From: Candidatus Solirubrobacter pratensis
GTDB lineage: Bacteria; Actinomycetota; Thermoleophilia; Solirubrobacterales; Solirubrobacteraceae
NCBI RefSeq assembly: GCF_000425945.1
Contig: NZ_KE384480.1
Coordinates: 1-64,000 of the forward strand
DNA: 64,000 nucleotides
Reading direction: 5' to 3'
Shown piece after piece: positions 1 to 8,505 of the stretch (position 1 is the first letter of the stretch; every line of letters begins with the position of its first letter). A program made the position numbers and the translations under genes. The notes beneath the pieces were generated by a model that saw only the letters and a program-made list of their open reading frames with translations, made no database searches and was not told where the DNA came from.

Positions 1-63
1 ATGTGACACGGAATCGGCGCACGTGACCAAGTTGCGAAACGCGTCGCGCAAGCGGCACTGTCG

Positions 64-342
64 GTGGCCGACCCGAGCGGCGTCGCGGCCGGTCACCTGG
101 TCAACGGCTCGTTCTCTCTGCCGCAACCGCTGCGGGCCCAGGCCGGCAGCCCCGCCGCGGGCTCGGGCAGCGCGTTGGCCCCGGTCTCGGGCGACCCGCT
201 CGCGCTGCTGAGCTGGAGCGCCCCGGTCAGCCACGACCCGGTGACGATCGCGCTGCGCCAGACGATCGGTGCCAACGACGCGCTGCGCACCGGCAGCTAC
301 AGCAAGACGCTGACGTTCACGCTGTCCACCACGACACCGTAG
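64..342 (+). CDS. C-terminal part of a putative exported surface protein
   Basis: The frame is open from position 7 to 342, with an in-frame TGA at 4-6; GTG at 64 is the first usual start. The product (92 aa from GTG) is Ser/Ala/Pro-rich and ends in a beta-strand-rich stretch with the motif ALRTGSYSKTLTFTLSTTTP. I associate this ending with C-termini of large exported actinobacterial proteins, whose N-terminal part would lie upstream. The stop at 4-6 means the visible part is either a short independent gene or the tail of a gene broken by a frameshift just at the window edge. No function can be assigned. It is followed by a strong hairpin at 355-386. Confidence 0.45.
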   Translation: MADPSGVAAGHLVNGSFSLPQPLRAQAGSPAAGSGSALAPVSGDPLALLSWSAPVSHDPVTIALRQTIGANDALRTGSYSKTLTFTLSTTTP

Positions 343-354
343 GAGCGTGCACAC

Positions 355-386
355 GTAGGCGGCGGCGCACACGCGCCGCCGCCTAC
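355..386 (+). terminator. Strong GC-rich hairpin terminator
   Basis: Perfect 14-bp inverted repeat (GTAGGCGGCGGCGC, loop ACAC, then its complement) starting 13 nt after the stop at 342. No U-tract follows, as is common for actinobacterial terminators. It probably ends transcription of the partial gene 64-342. Confidence 0.75.
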
Positions 387-499
387 CGACCCGCGCCCCC
401 AGGCCTTCGTGGTGACATCCACGGAGGGCGGCCCAAAAGTCCAAGACTCGTCTTTCGGCCGACGACGGGAGCCGCGCCCGCGGCGAGAATCCCGCTCTC

Positions 500-1948
500 A
501 TGCGTGTGCGCAGCCGCCTCGCTGTCCTCGCCGTGGCCGCCGTGGCGGTCGCGGGCGGCGCGCAGGCCGCGATCCGTGCCGGCGCGCCGGCCTGCCGGAC
601 GGACGTGCGCTGCGAGGCGGGCCGTCTGCGGGACGGCGCCGCGTGGACGATCCAGATGCCGCGGCGCTGGAACGGACGGCTCCTGTTGTTCAGTCACGGC
701 TTCATCCCGCCCGGGGAGCCGAACGTGCCGGCCGCGGGCGCGATCGATCCTGTCGTCGGCGATCATCTGCTCGGGCAGGGGTATGCGCTCGCGGGCTCCT
801 CGTACGCCTCGGTCGGCTGGGCGGTCGCCGACGCGTTCGCCGACCAGGAGGCCGTGCTGCGCCGCTTCCGGCGCGAATTCGGCACGCCGCGGGCGACGGT
901 CGCGTGGGGCGACTCGATGGGGGGCCTGATCACGGCCGGGCTGCTGCAGCGGCAGCCGCGCGAGTTCGCGGGCGGGCTCGCGATGTGCGGTGTCCTCGGC
1001 GGCGCGGTCGCGTTCTGGAACGCGAGCCTCGACCTCGCGGTGGTGTTCAAGACGCTGATGGCGCGCGACCCCGATCGCGCCGTCGCGCAACCGGCGTCCC
1101 GGCTCGTGCTCACCGGCATCACCGACCCGCGCGCGAACGTCGCCTTCGCCCGGGCGGCGCTGACCGCGGCGCAGCGGACGTCCGCGGGCCGCGCCCGGAC
1201 CGCGCTCGCCGCGGCGCTCATCGATCTCCCGGGCGGCGCCGGCGCCGGCTGGGAGCGGGCGCAGTTCCACGCGCTGCGCACCCAACTCGCGTTCGCGTTC
1301 GGGTACCGGCGGGAGCTCGAGCGGCGGGCGGGCGGCAACCCCTCCTGGAACGCCGGCGTCGACTACGCCGCGCAGCTGCGCCGCTCCGCCGACCGCGACG
1401 AGGTGCACGCGCTCTACCGCGCGGCGGGCCTGGAGCTGCGAGCCGACCTCGCCACGCTCGCCGCCGCTCCCCGCAACCACGCGCAGGCTCGCGCGCGGGC
1501 CTACCTGGAGCGCAACATCGTCTTCGACGGCGAGCTGCAGGCGCCGCTGCTGACCCTGCACACGACCTCGGACTGGATCGTGCCGTATCAGCACGAGCAG
1601 GCCTTCGCGGCGGCGGTCGCCGGCGCCGGACGTGGGGCGCGGATCCGCCAGCTGTTCATCCGCCGTACGGGACATTGCACGTTCACCGACGCCGAGATGC
1701 TCACCGCGCTGCACGTGCTGCTCGCGCGCATCGACCACGGGCGCTGGCCCGACACCACCGCCGTGGCCGCGCTGAATGCCGCCGCTCGCCGCCTTGGCCC
1801 CGCCTATGACGGCTTCGCCTCCTCGCGGCAAGCAGTGCCGCTCAAGGCGCCCCCAGCCTTCGCCGCCGCGCGGCCGTCGCCGTTGCTGCGGCAGTTCGAC
1901 CTGCCGCCGGCCGGCGTCACGTCCGCCGGAACTACGCTGCGGTGGTGA
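500..1948 (+). CDS. Secreted alpha/beta hydrolase
   Basis: 482 aa. The N-terminus (basic MRVRSR, then an Ala/Val-rich core ending near AQA, residue 24) is a signal peptide, so the enzyme is exported. The alpha/beta-hydrolase signature is clear: nucleophile elbow WGDSMGG near residue 139, acidic residue in TTSDWIVPY near 357, and histidine in RTGHCTF near 390. The early LLLFSHGF strand followed by a glycine-rich turn fits an oxyanion hole. Substrate is unknown; esterase or peptidase activity on an extracellular substrate is the broad expectation. The gene overlaps the following PP-loop gene by 7 nt, so the two are probably translated from one mRNA although they act in different compartments. 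There is no clear SD before ATG 500. Confidence 0.85.
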   Translation: MRVRSRLAVLAVAAVAVAGGAQAAIRAGAPACRTDVRCEAGRLRDGAAWTIQMPRRWNGRLLLFSHGFIPPGEPNVPAAGAIDPVVGDHLLGQGYALAGSSYASVGWAVADAFADQEAVLRRFRREFGTPRATVAWGDSMGGLITAGLLQRQPREFAGGLAMCGVLGGAVAFWNASLDLAVVFKTLMARDPDRAVAQPASRLVLTGITDPRANVAFARAALTAAQRTSAGRARTALAAALIDLPGGAGAGWERAQFHALRTQLAFAFGYRRELERRAGGNPSWNAGVDYAAQLRRSADRDEVHALYRAAGLELRADLATLAAAPRNHAQARARAYLERNIVFDGELQAPLLTLHTTSDWIVPYQHEQAFAAAVAGAGRGARIRQLFIRRTGHCTFTDAEMLTALHVLLARIDHGRWPDTTAVAALNAAARRLGPAYDGFASSRQAVPLKAPPAFAAARPSPLLRQFDLPPAGVTSAGTTLRW

Positions 1949-2634
1949 TCGCGCTGTCGTGGAGCGGCGGAAAGGACTCGGCACTCGCGTTGCGAGCGCT
2001 GCGCCGAGAGCAGGGGATCACGCCTGCGGCGTTGGTGACCACCGTGACGGAAGACTACGGTCGGGTGAGCATGCACGGGGTCCGGCGCGAGTTGGTGCAC
2101 GCGCAGGCGGATGCGGCCGGGGTGCCGCTCGTGGAGATCGCGATCCCCGCGCTGTGCCCGAACGATGTCTACGAGGCGCGCATGGCGCAGGCGCTGGCCG
2201 TCCCGCCGCTCGCCGGCCTGCGCACGATGGCGTTCGCCGACCTCTTCCTGGAGGACATCCGCGCATACCGCGAACAACGGCTCTCCACCGCCGGCTGGAC
2301 GACGACGTTCCCGCTGTGGAGGCGGGACACCGGCGCGCTCGCTCGCGAGTTCGTCGACGCCGGCTTCCAGGCGGTCCTGGTCTGCGTCGATCCTTCCAAG
2401 CTGGACCCGTCGTTTGCCGGCCGCGCATACGACGCGTCGCTGCTGGCCGACCTTCCCGCGCACGTCGACCCGTGTGGCGAGAACGGCGAGTTCCACACGT
2501 TCGTGCATGCCGGCCCGATCTTCGATCGCCCCATCCCGATCGAGCGTGGCGAGATCGTGCGGCGCGACGGGTTCGTCTTCAGCGACATCCTCCCGGCTCA
2601 CGTGGGTGCTCACGCCACGAAGCGCAGGACGTGA
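1942..2634 (+). CDS. Dph6-like PP-loop ATPase (diphthine--ammonia ligase family)
   Basis: 230 aa from GTG 1942; GTG 1945 directly behind it is an equally possible start. The PP-loop SGGKDS lies at residues 8-13 and binds ATP for substrate adenylation. The family motif GENGEFHTF lies near residue 180. Length and motif order match the diphthine-ammonia ligase/ATP-pyrophosphatase family (PF01902). In archaea and eukaryotes this enzyme amidates diphthine on EF2; bacteria lack diphthamide, so the bacterial substrate is unknown. The start lies inside the end of the hydrolase gene (stop TGA 1946-1948), indicating translational coupling. Confidence 0.85.
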   Translation: MVIALSWSGGKDSALALRALRREQGITPAALVTTVTEDYGRVSMHGVRRELVHAQADAAGVPLVEIAIPALCPNDVYEARMAQALAVPPLAGLRTMAFADLFLEDIRAYREQRLSTAGWTTTFPLWRRDTGALAREFVDAGFQAVLVCVDPSKLDPSFAGRAYDASLLADLPAHVDPCGENGEFHTFVHAGPIFDRPIPIERGEIVRRDGFVFSDILPAHVGAHATKRRT

Positions 2635-2659
2635 CGACTGCCGACTCGGGCTGCTGAGC

Positions 2660-2682
2660 GGCGCCCGCGGCGGGCGGGCGCC
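2660..2682 (+). terminator. Hairpin after the Dph6-like gene
   Basis: Inverted repeat GGCGCCCG (2660-2667) / CGGGCGCC (2675-2682) with a 7-nt loop, 25 nt after the stop at 2634. No T-run follows. A likely terminator; the rest of 2683-2895 shows nothing I recognise. Confidence 0.55.
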
Positions 2683-2895
2683 TGGCCGCCGCGCCACGAC
2701 ACGCACGCCGCCCGACGCGACCCGGCCACTCGCGTCGCCATGTGCGCAGACCCTGCGGGCACCGCGCGCTTTCGTCCTCCGGGGAATCCGTGCGCCCCCG
2801 GGTCGGCGGTTGGAGCGTCGAGAGCTGCCGCGAACCCGGTGAGGGTGAACTACGCCGCCGCCGGCGGAGCCCGGGCGTGCGATCTGCGCGGCCGA

Positions 2896-3135
2896 TCAGG
2901 CTCCGAGCTCGCTCGCGACGGGACGACCGCGCCTCGTCAGCACGCGGCTACGGCTGTGGGCGGCGCCGTGCGTTCGTGCCGTCGGCCTGCGCGACGGGGT
3001 GGAGACGACACGTTGGCGCGGGCGTGCGGAGCGGGCGATCTCGTCGATGTACGCCGACACGACCGCCTCGGCGAGCACATGTGCGCGGTGGTTGGAGGTG
3101 GTGACGCGGTCGGGATCCGTGTCGAGGTGGGACAT
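2896..3135 (-). CDS. Small hypothetical protein downstream of the MFS gene
   Basis: 79 aa, beginning MSHLDTDPDR. The start ATG at 3135 has an excellent Shine-Dalgarno AAGGAG 5 nt upstream and lies 23 nt after the stop of the MFS exporter, so it is probably the second gene of that operon. The N-terminal half (HRAHVLAEAVVSAYIDEIAR) is predicted helical; the C-terminal half is Arg/Ser/Thr-rich and low in complexity. There is no membrane segment and no cysteine motif. Function unknown; it may be a small accessory or expression-linked protein of the efflux system. If so it should be induced together with the exporter when the TetR repressor is released. Confidence 0.6.
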   Translation of the reverse strand: MSHLDTDPDRVTTSNHRAHVLAEAVVSAYIDEIARSARPRQRVVSTPSRRPTARTHGAAHSRSRVLTRRGRPVASELGA

Positions 3136-3158
3136 GAGGCTCCTTGCGGAAAGGGTGG

Positions 3159-4643
3159 TCAGGCGGCCAGGCGCTCGAGGTCGCGAGCATGCGCGGCGGC
3201 GGGCTCGGGCTCGGTCGCCCGGCGCGGGCGCAGCAGGACGAGCGCGCCGACGAGGCCCGCGGCGACGCTGCCCGCGCCGATCACGAAGGCGAGGTGGTAG
3301 CCGGCGATCAGCGACTCGGTGAGCGGGTGGTCGGTCGCTTGCAGCGTCTGGGTGCGGTTGGTGGCGATGGTGCCGAGGACGGCGAGGCCGAGCGCTCCGG
3401 AGACCTGCTGTGAGACGTTGACGATGCCCGAGCCGAGCCCGGCGTCGGCGGAGGGGACGTCGGCCATGGCGATCGAGAGCAGCGGCATGAACGCGCTGCC
3501 GATCCCGAGGCCGATGAGGAACATGGCCACGAAGACGGTCGGGAAGAAGCTCGTGTGCGCCTCGGTGGTGGTGAGCAGGCCGAGGCCGGCGATCACGGTG
3601 AGCATGCCGACGATCAGCACGCGGAACGCGCCGAACCGGTTGACCAGGCGGGCGGTGATCCCGAGCGACAGGGCGCCGACCGTGAGCGTCCAGGGCAGGA
3701 AGGCGAGGCCGGTCTGCAGCGCGCCGTAATGGCGGACGTGCTCGAGATAGAGCGTGCCGAGGAAGAACGTCGAGTACATGCCGGTGACGAGGAAGCCGCG
3801 CACGACGCTCGAGCTGACGAGGCCGCGCAGGCGCAGGATGCGCAGCGGCATGATCGGGTTCTCGATCCGGCCCTCGGTCACGATGAACGCGGCCATCAGC
3901 GCCGCGGCGAGCGCGGCGAACTCGAGCACGCGGCTCGAGGTCCAGCCGTGGTCGCTTGCCTGCACGATCGCGTAGATCGCGGTCATCAGCGAGGCGGTGA
4001 CCAGCACCGCGCCGAGCCAGTCGACACGGCCGCGCTCGGCGCGCGCTTCGTCGGCGGGGATCAGCGCTCGGCCGAGCGCGACGGTGGCGGCGCCGATGGG
4101 CAGGTTGACGAAGAAGATCCAGTGCCAGCTGAGGGCCTGCGTGAGAGCGCCTCCGGCGAGCAGCCCGAGCGATCCGCCGGCGACGGCGACGAACACGTAC
4201 GCGCTCATGGCGCGGGCACGCTCGGCGGGCCGCGGGAACTCGGTGACGATGATGGCGAGGATCACCGACGCCTGCACGGCGGCGCCGACACCCTGGACGA
4301 AGCGGGCACCGATCAGCATGCCCTGGTCGGCCGCGAGCCCGCACAGCGCGGAGGCGGCGGTGAAGAGCGTGACGCCCGAGAGGAAGACCCGCTTGCGCCC
4401 GAACAGGTCGCCGAGCCGGCCGGCGAGCAGCAGGAAGCTGCCGAACGTGACGAGGAAGGCGTTGATGACCCAGGTCAGATTGCCTTGGGTGAAGTCGAGC
4501 TCGCGCTGGATGTCCGGGAGCGCGACGTTCACGATCGTCGTGTCGAGCACGATCATGAGCTGCGCCAGGCAGACGACCCCGAGCGCGAGCCACCGGCGGC
4601 GCTCGCTGCTGCTGGATGAGGAGGGGAGGGAGGCTGAAGGCAT
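3159..4643 (-). CDS. MFS drug-efflux transporter, DHA2 (EmrB/QacA) type
   Basis: 494 aa with about 14 hydrophobic segments. Diagnostic DHA2 motifs are present: motif C-like LDTTIVNVALPDIQ in TM1, the loop GRLGDLFGRKRV between TM2 and TM3, and WHWIFFVNLPIG near residue 170. Members use the proton gradient to expel drugs, dyes or antibiotics across the inner membrane. The N-terminus is a Ser-rich soluble tail before TM1. It is divergently arranged with a TetR repressor (4769-5353), with three identical palindromes between them, one inside this gene's promoter, so repression relieved by ligand is the likely control. The substrate cannot be predicted. Confidence 0.93.
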   Translation of the reverse strand: MPSASLPSSSSSSERRRWLALGVVCLAQLMIVLDTTIVNVALPDIQRELDFTQGNLTWVINAFLVTFGSFLLLAGRLGDLFGRKRVFLSGVTLFTAASALCGLAADQGMLIGARFVQGVGAAVQASVILAIIVTEFPRPAERARAMSAYVFVAVAGGSLGLLAGGALTQALSWHWIFFVNLPIGAATVALGRALIPADEARAERGRVDWLGAVLVTASLMTAIYAIVQASDHGWTSSRVLEFAALAAALMAAFIVTEGRIENPIMPLRILRLRGLVSSSVVRGFLVTGMYSTFFLGTLYLEHVRHYGALQTGLAFLPWTLTVGALSLGITARLVNRFGAFRVLIVGMLTVIAGLGLLTTTEAHTSFFPTVFVAMFLIGLGIGSAFMPLLSIAMADVPSADAGLGSGIVNVSQQVSGALGLAVLGTIATNRTQTLQATDHPLTESLIAGYHLAFVIGAGSVAAGLVGALVLLRPRRATEPEPAAAHARDLERLAA

Positions 4644-4671
4644 ATGGATTCCGGGGAGGAGGCGCTAAACT

Positions 4672-4748
4672 GGAGGAACCCTCCGAAACGTAAGTGGAGG
4701 GCGCCTCCGGAACCAGAACTATAGCGGAGGTACCCTCCGGTTTGTCAA
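4672..4748 (-). promoter_or_regulatory. MFS promoter with three TetR operator palindromes
   Basis: Minus-strand promoter: -35 TTGACA (complement of 4743-4748) and -10 TATAGT (complement of 4718-4723), spacer 19 nt. Three near-identical palindromes of form GGAGGNNCCCTCC or GGAGGNNGCCTCC occur at 4672-4684, 4696-4708 and 4726-4738. The third fills the -35/-10 spacer; the other two lie downstream of the expected start of transcription, in the leader of the MFS mRNA. Operator starts are 24 and 30 bp apart. This is the arrangement expected of a repressor that blocks polymerase binding and elongation. The same sites lie just upstream of tetR, so autoregulation is likely. Confidence 0.8.
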
Positions 4749-4768
4749 GCGGATCTCGCCGGAACCCC

Positions 4769-5353
4769 ATGAGCACGACCGACCCCATCGAACACGTCCT
4801 TCCCCAGCGACCCAAGCGCGCGGACGCTCGCCGCAACTACGCGAAGGTCGTCGCCGCCGCCCGCGACGCGTTCGCCCAGCGCGGCACCTCGACGTCGCTG
4901 GAGGAGATCGCGCGCCGCGCCGAGGTCGGGATCGGCACGCTGTACCGAAACTTCCCGAACCGCCAGGCGCTGCTCGAGGCGGTCTACGTCGAAGAGCTCG
5001 ACACGCTGTGCCGCTCGGCGTCCGAGTTCCACGCCCTCCCCCCGTGGGACGGCTTCGTGGCCTGGGTGCACGGGCTCGTCGGTTACCTTGCCACCAAGCA
5101 GGCGCTGGCCCACGAGCTGCTCGAGTACGTCGACCGTGACGCGCCGTTCTTCCTGAGTTGCCGCGGGATGCTGTTCGCCGCCGGCGAGCCGCTGCTCGCC
5201 CGAGCCCAGCGCTCGGGGGCCGTCCGGCCCGACACCAACCTCGCGGAGATCATCCAGATGGTCGGCGGCATCGCGAAGATCCCAGGCGCCGAGGCCGAGC
5301 AGATCGAGCACATGCTCCAGATCGCGCTCGACGGGCTGCGCTTCCGACCCTAG
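4769..5353 (+). CDS. TetR-family repressor of the divergent MFS gene
   Basis: 194 aa from ATG 4769. The N-terminal HTH is recognisable: ARRNYAKVVAAARDAFAQRG, then SLEEIARRAEVGIGTLYRNF at about residues 45-65, which matches TetR_N with its conserved GTLYRNFPNR recognition helix. The C-terminal ligand domain (residues 75-190) resembles the SbtR-type C-terminal domain often paired with DHA2 pumps (ELLEYVDRDAPFF, then EIIQMVGGIA). An upstream GTG (4694) would place the start inside an operator, so ATG 4769 is preferred. It most likely binds the GGAGG-based palindromes and represses the efflux operon until a drug-like ligand binds. Confidence 0.92.
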   Translation: MSTTDPIEHVLPQRPKRADARRNYAKVVAAARDAFAQRGTSTSLEEIARRAEVGIGTLYRNFPNRQALLEAVYVEELDTLCRSASEFHALPPWDGFVAWVHGLVGYLATKQALAHELLEYVDRDAPFFLSCRGMLFAAGEPLLARAQRSGAVRPDTNLAEIIQMVGGIAKIPGAEAEQIEHMLQIALDGLRFRP

Positions 5354-5384
5354 AACTCGCGCATCAGCCCTCGAAATCGGCGGG

Positions 5385-6341
5385 CTACGCCGCTGCTCGG
5401 ACTGCGAGCACGATGTCCTGGCTCAGTCCCGTCGAGCGGCCTGAGGTCTCGCGGCCGGACCAGGTCCCGTAGTGGATGCCGCCGTCGGTGCTCAGGCCGC
5501 GGCGCGCGAACACGTCACGCACGTAGTCCTCGTCGTAGGCGACCGCGAGCTCGGGGACCTTCTCGTCGACCACCGCGCACGGCCCCATGGCGTGCTTGAA
5601 ACGCGTGTCGCTGCGGCCGGATTCCATCAGCCGGCGCGACTGCGGGTCAAGCAGCGAGTACGTCGCGAAGCAGCGCCCGCCGGGCTTGAGCACGCGTGCG
5701 ATCTCGTCCACGTAGTGCTCCATGTCGCCCGGAAGCATGTGCGTGAACACCGACGTGAGTACCACGAGGTCGAACGTCGCGTCGGCGTAGGGGAGCTGGT
5801 ACTCGGAGGGATGCACGCGGCCGTGCGGGTTGTACTCGCCATTGAACACCTCCGCGAGCGTGAAGCGGAAGTTGGGATGGCGTGCGGTGATGTTCTGACG
5901 GCACCATTCGATGCCCGGCGGCACGATGTCCAGGCCTTCATAAGTGCCATCCGGGCCGAGCCGGCGAGTGAGCGCCACGGCCAGGCGCCCGATGCCGCAG
6001 CCCACGTCGAGCACCGACGAGCCGGGCGTCAGCCCCGCGAGGTCGATCAGGCGCGTCGTGAGCAGTTCCCCGCTGCGCTCGAAGTCCTCCACGGAGCCGA
6101 CGAACATCTGCGACCGCGGCGGCACCATCGCGGCGCGCCGCCCGACGGCCTTCTCGATGACGTCGGCGGGCATCAGGTAGGCCTTGCGCATCGTCCAACG
6201 CAGCGGCCGGGGGATGGCGGGCAGGATCGTGCTCGTGAAGAGCGGTTGGTCGAGCAGGTAGCGCCTGAGCGCGTACAGGCCGTCCGCGACGCGCTCGAGT
6301 GCGCCGCGTTCCAGGTCACGTAGGCGATATCCGAGCACCAC
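5385..6341 (-). CDS. Class I SAM-dependent methyltransferase
   Basis: 318 aa from GTG 6341. Motif I is clear at VLDVGCGIGRLAVAL (about residue 110), followed by the acidic end of beta-2 (YEGLDIV) and motif post-II/III (FDLVVLTSVFTHML, then IARVLKPGGRCFATYSLL). This is the UbiE/Methyltransf_11-like fold. A 100-residue N-terminal extension, basic and partly hydrophobic (TILPAIPRPLRWTMRKAYL), may associate with membrane or bind the acceptor. The substrate is unknown; similar proteins lie in glycan and lipid clusters, but nothing nearby supports that here. It is convergent with tetR, the two stops being 31 nt apart. Confidence 0.85.
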   Translation of the reverse strand: MVLGYRLRDLERGALERVADGLYALRRYLLDQPLFTSTILPAIPRPLRWTMRKAYLMPADVIEKAVGRRAAMVPPRSQMFVGSVEDFERSGELLTTRLIDLAGLTPGSSVLDVGCGIGRLAVALTRRLGPDGTYEGLDIVPPGIEWCRQNITARHPNFRFTLAEVFNGEYNPHGRVHPSEYQLPYADATFDLVVLTSVFTHMLPGDMEHYVDEIARVLKPGGRCFATYSLLDPQSRRLMESGRSDTRFKHAMGPCAVVDEKVPELAVAYDEDYVRDVFARRGLSTDGGIHYGTWSGRETSGRSTGLSQDIVLAVRAAA

Positions 6342-6420
6342 GCGAACCTCTCAGGATGAGAACCGCATGGTCAAGCAGCCGGTCCGGAAGCGCACACCGC
6401 GCAAGGGGCCATCATTGCGA

Positions 6421-6454
6421 ACGGGCTCGCCGGGCGATCGCCCGGCGAGCCCGT
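6421..6454 (-). terminator. Perfect 34-nt palindrome, terminator of the BNR gene
   Basis: Positions 6421-6437 are followed without spacer by their exact reverse complement at 6438-6454 (17 bp per arm). It sits 15 nt past the stop of the minus-strand BNR gene (6469), as expected of a terminator hairpin. No T-tract is seen. Confidence 0.75.
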
Positions 6455-6468
6455 CGTCTACCTCTGGG

Positions 6469-8358
6469 TCACCTGCCGAGCCCGCGCGGGGGCACGGCCG
6501 GGTGCTTCTCGGGCGTCGTGTTCTCGGCCTGCTCGATCGCGTCCTTCGACGGGCGACCGAGCCTGACCTCGCCGCCGGTGATCGGGAGCCCCTTGCCGGC
6601 GACGTACATGGATTCGTCGAGCTTGTTCTCCTGCGTGCCCACCGCGAATGCGGAGATCGCGTTGCCGGCCTGCTTGCCGCCGGTGATGACGGCCGCCTGC
6701 GAGTAGTCGCCGACCATCGGCCCCTGGCTGCTGCGGACGACGTCGGCGAGCGTCATGTGCGCCAGCGTGGTCGCCGTGCCCCACGTCTCGCCGCCGTCGG
6801 TGGAGGTGATGTAGCCGACGCTGAGATCGCACTGGTTCCCGCCGGGGTTCGCGAACACGCATGCGGCCGTGGGATAGAAGTAGTAGTACAGGCCGAGGTG
6901 CGCCGAGTCACCTGAGGTGGTGGGATCCGCGGCGATGCCCGGGATGAAGTGGTCGACCGTGTTGGCGGTCGTGTCGTCGGCCTCGATCGGGACCCGGGCG
7001 GGTGCGCCGAACGCCGGGTCCGGACCGGCGGCGGTCGGGGCGGGCATCACGCTCATCGCGATGTCGTTGGGGGTCGAGCTCACGCTGCCGACGCGGAAGC
7101 TGCGCGTCTGCCACGTCAGGTAGATCGCGCCCGCGCCGTCCATCGTCGCCATCGGCAGCAGCGAGGTGCGCAGCTGCCCGGCGGCCGTGTGCGTCGCGGT
7201 CATGTTCGGCGTGATCAGCGTGCGGGCGGACCAGCTCGCGCCGCAGTCGCTCGACGTGATGTAGCTGACGCCGCCACCGCCCGCGTATGGGACGACGACG
7301 CGCCCGCACGTGCCGGCGGGAGCGCCGGGCGGCGGGGGCTGAACCAGCGGGACGCCGCCGATCGCGCCGGTCGTGCCGGTGGTGTTGTTGGTCGCGACGC
7401 CCACCGGCGACCCGGCGGCGTGCGCCTTGGCGAGCGGCGCGGTCAGGGTGATCCCGGTTCCCGCCGCACCGGCGGTGCCGACCGTCTGGATGACGGCAGA
7501 CTCCTGCAGGCTCCCGCCGCTGGGATCGCGGTTGATCGTGATCGTCTGGCCGGCAGCGAAGCCGGTCACGCTGTTGACCTTGATGTTGGTGTCGCCGGCG
7601 TTCGCGGCAGCGGCCAGCGGCTGCTGGCCCTGGACGTCGGACGTGTTGCCGTTGCCCGGCACGGCGTTCGCAGTCTGCGTCCAGGTGTGCCCACCATCGC
7701 TGGAGACCTGCATCAGCAGGCGGTTGCCGTTGCCGTTGTTGTCGTATTCGATGTAGCAGTTGCCGTAGCCCGCGCTCTTGGGCCAGTTGTCGCACGTGAT
7801 CCAGTTCTTGTCGGGAGAGTCGGCGCTCGGCGCCGTCACGTGCGTGGCGATCGGCTGCGACCAGTGCACGGCGTCGCTGGAGAGGTTGACGAACACCGCC
7901 GGCACCACCGCGTTGCCGACGAGGCCCAGGGTGTTGATCATCCACGTGGCGTGCTTGGCGTCGTAGGCGACGACCGTGTCACTGCCGCGCGTCAACGGGT
8001 AATACGGCGCGTCCGCCGTCGGCGCGGACGGCCCGCCGCCCTGAACCGTGAGCGGCAGCTCGCCCTGCTTCCAGCTCTCGCCTCCGTTGGTGCTGGTCGA
8101 GAAGCCGATGTCCGACGCGCCGCCGTCGTAGATACGGCCGACCTGATAGCTCGCGACGATTGTGTCACCCCACGACGCGATCGACGGCTCTTCCTCGCTC
8201 GCGTGGTAGCCGATCCCGTCCGCGAACGGGTCCTGGTGGATCTGGTTGAGCTTGAACGGCGGATCCGCCCCGGCCGACCTCATGGTGAGCGGGACGACGA
8301 TGGCGCCTGCCGTCACGGTCGCGACGACCGCGTACTTCACCGATGCACGGAATTTCAC
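6469..8358 (-). CDS. Secreted BNR/Asp-box (sialidase-like) beta-propeller protein
   Basis: 629 aa from GTG 8358, with a strong SD (GAGGAGG) 8 nt upstream. Signal peptide: MKFRASVKYA, hydrophobic core, cleavage near SAGA (residue 31). Asp-box motifs of the S-x-D-x-G-x-x-W type recur (STNGGESW near 90, SSDGGHTW near 220, SSDCGASW, STDGGETW), indicating a six-bladed sialidase-fold propeller. Between blades, at about residues 245-322, sits an inserted module with the motif TNIKVNSVTGFAAGQTITI. Catalytic sialidase residues (Arg triad, Tyr/Glu pair) cannot be confirmed by eye, so a true glycosidase role is unproven. It is clearly related to the protein at 26287-27768 (shared QVGR and GGASDIGF motifs). 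Confidence 0.82.
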   Translation of the reverse strand: MKFRASVKYAVVATVTAGAIVVPLTMRSAGADPPFKLNQIHQDPFADGIGYHASEEEPSIASWGDTIVASYQVGRIYDGGASDIGFSTSTNGGESWKQGELPLTVQGGGPSAPTADAPYYPLTRGSDTVVAYDAKHATWMINTLGLVGNAVVPAVFVNLSSDAVHWSQPIATHVTAPSADSPDKNWITCDNWPKSAGYGNCYIEYDNNGNGNRLLMQVSSDGGHTWTQTANAVPGNGNTSDVQGQQPLAAAANAGDTNIKVNSVTGFAAGQTITINRDPSGGSLQESAVIQTVGTAGAAGTGITLTAPLAKAHAAGSPVGVATNNTTGTTGAIGGVPLVQPPPPGAPAGTCGRVVVPYAGGGGVSYITSSDCGASWSARTLITPNMTATHTAAGQLRTSLLPMATMDGAGAIYLTWQTRSFRVGSVSSTPNDIAMSVMPAPTAAGPDPAFGAPARVPIEADDTTANTVDHFIPGIAADPTTSGDSAHLGLYYYFYPTAACVFANPGGNQCDLSVGYITSTDGGETWGTATTLAHMTLADVVRSSQGPMVGDYSQAAVITGGKQAGNAISAFAVGTQENKLDESMYVAGKGLPITGGEVRLGRPSKDAIEQAENTTPEKHPAVPPRGLGR

Positions 8359-8505
8359 TCCGTACCTCCTCTAGGACCCCTCCGGAGCTCTCCGCCGGAA
8401 CGAGCGAAACTTAACCAGCAACCTTGACCGCATGCAAGTGAGTTGTCATCGCCCGTTCATACACATGTGACTCTCACAAAAGCGCCACCGCTTAGGCTTC
8501 GGCTC

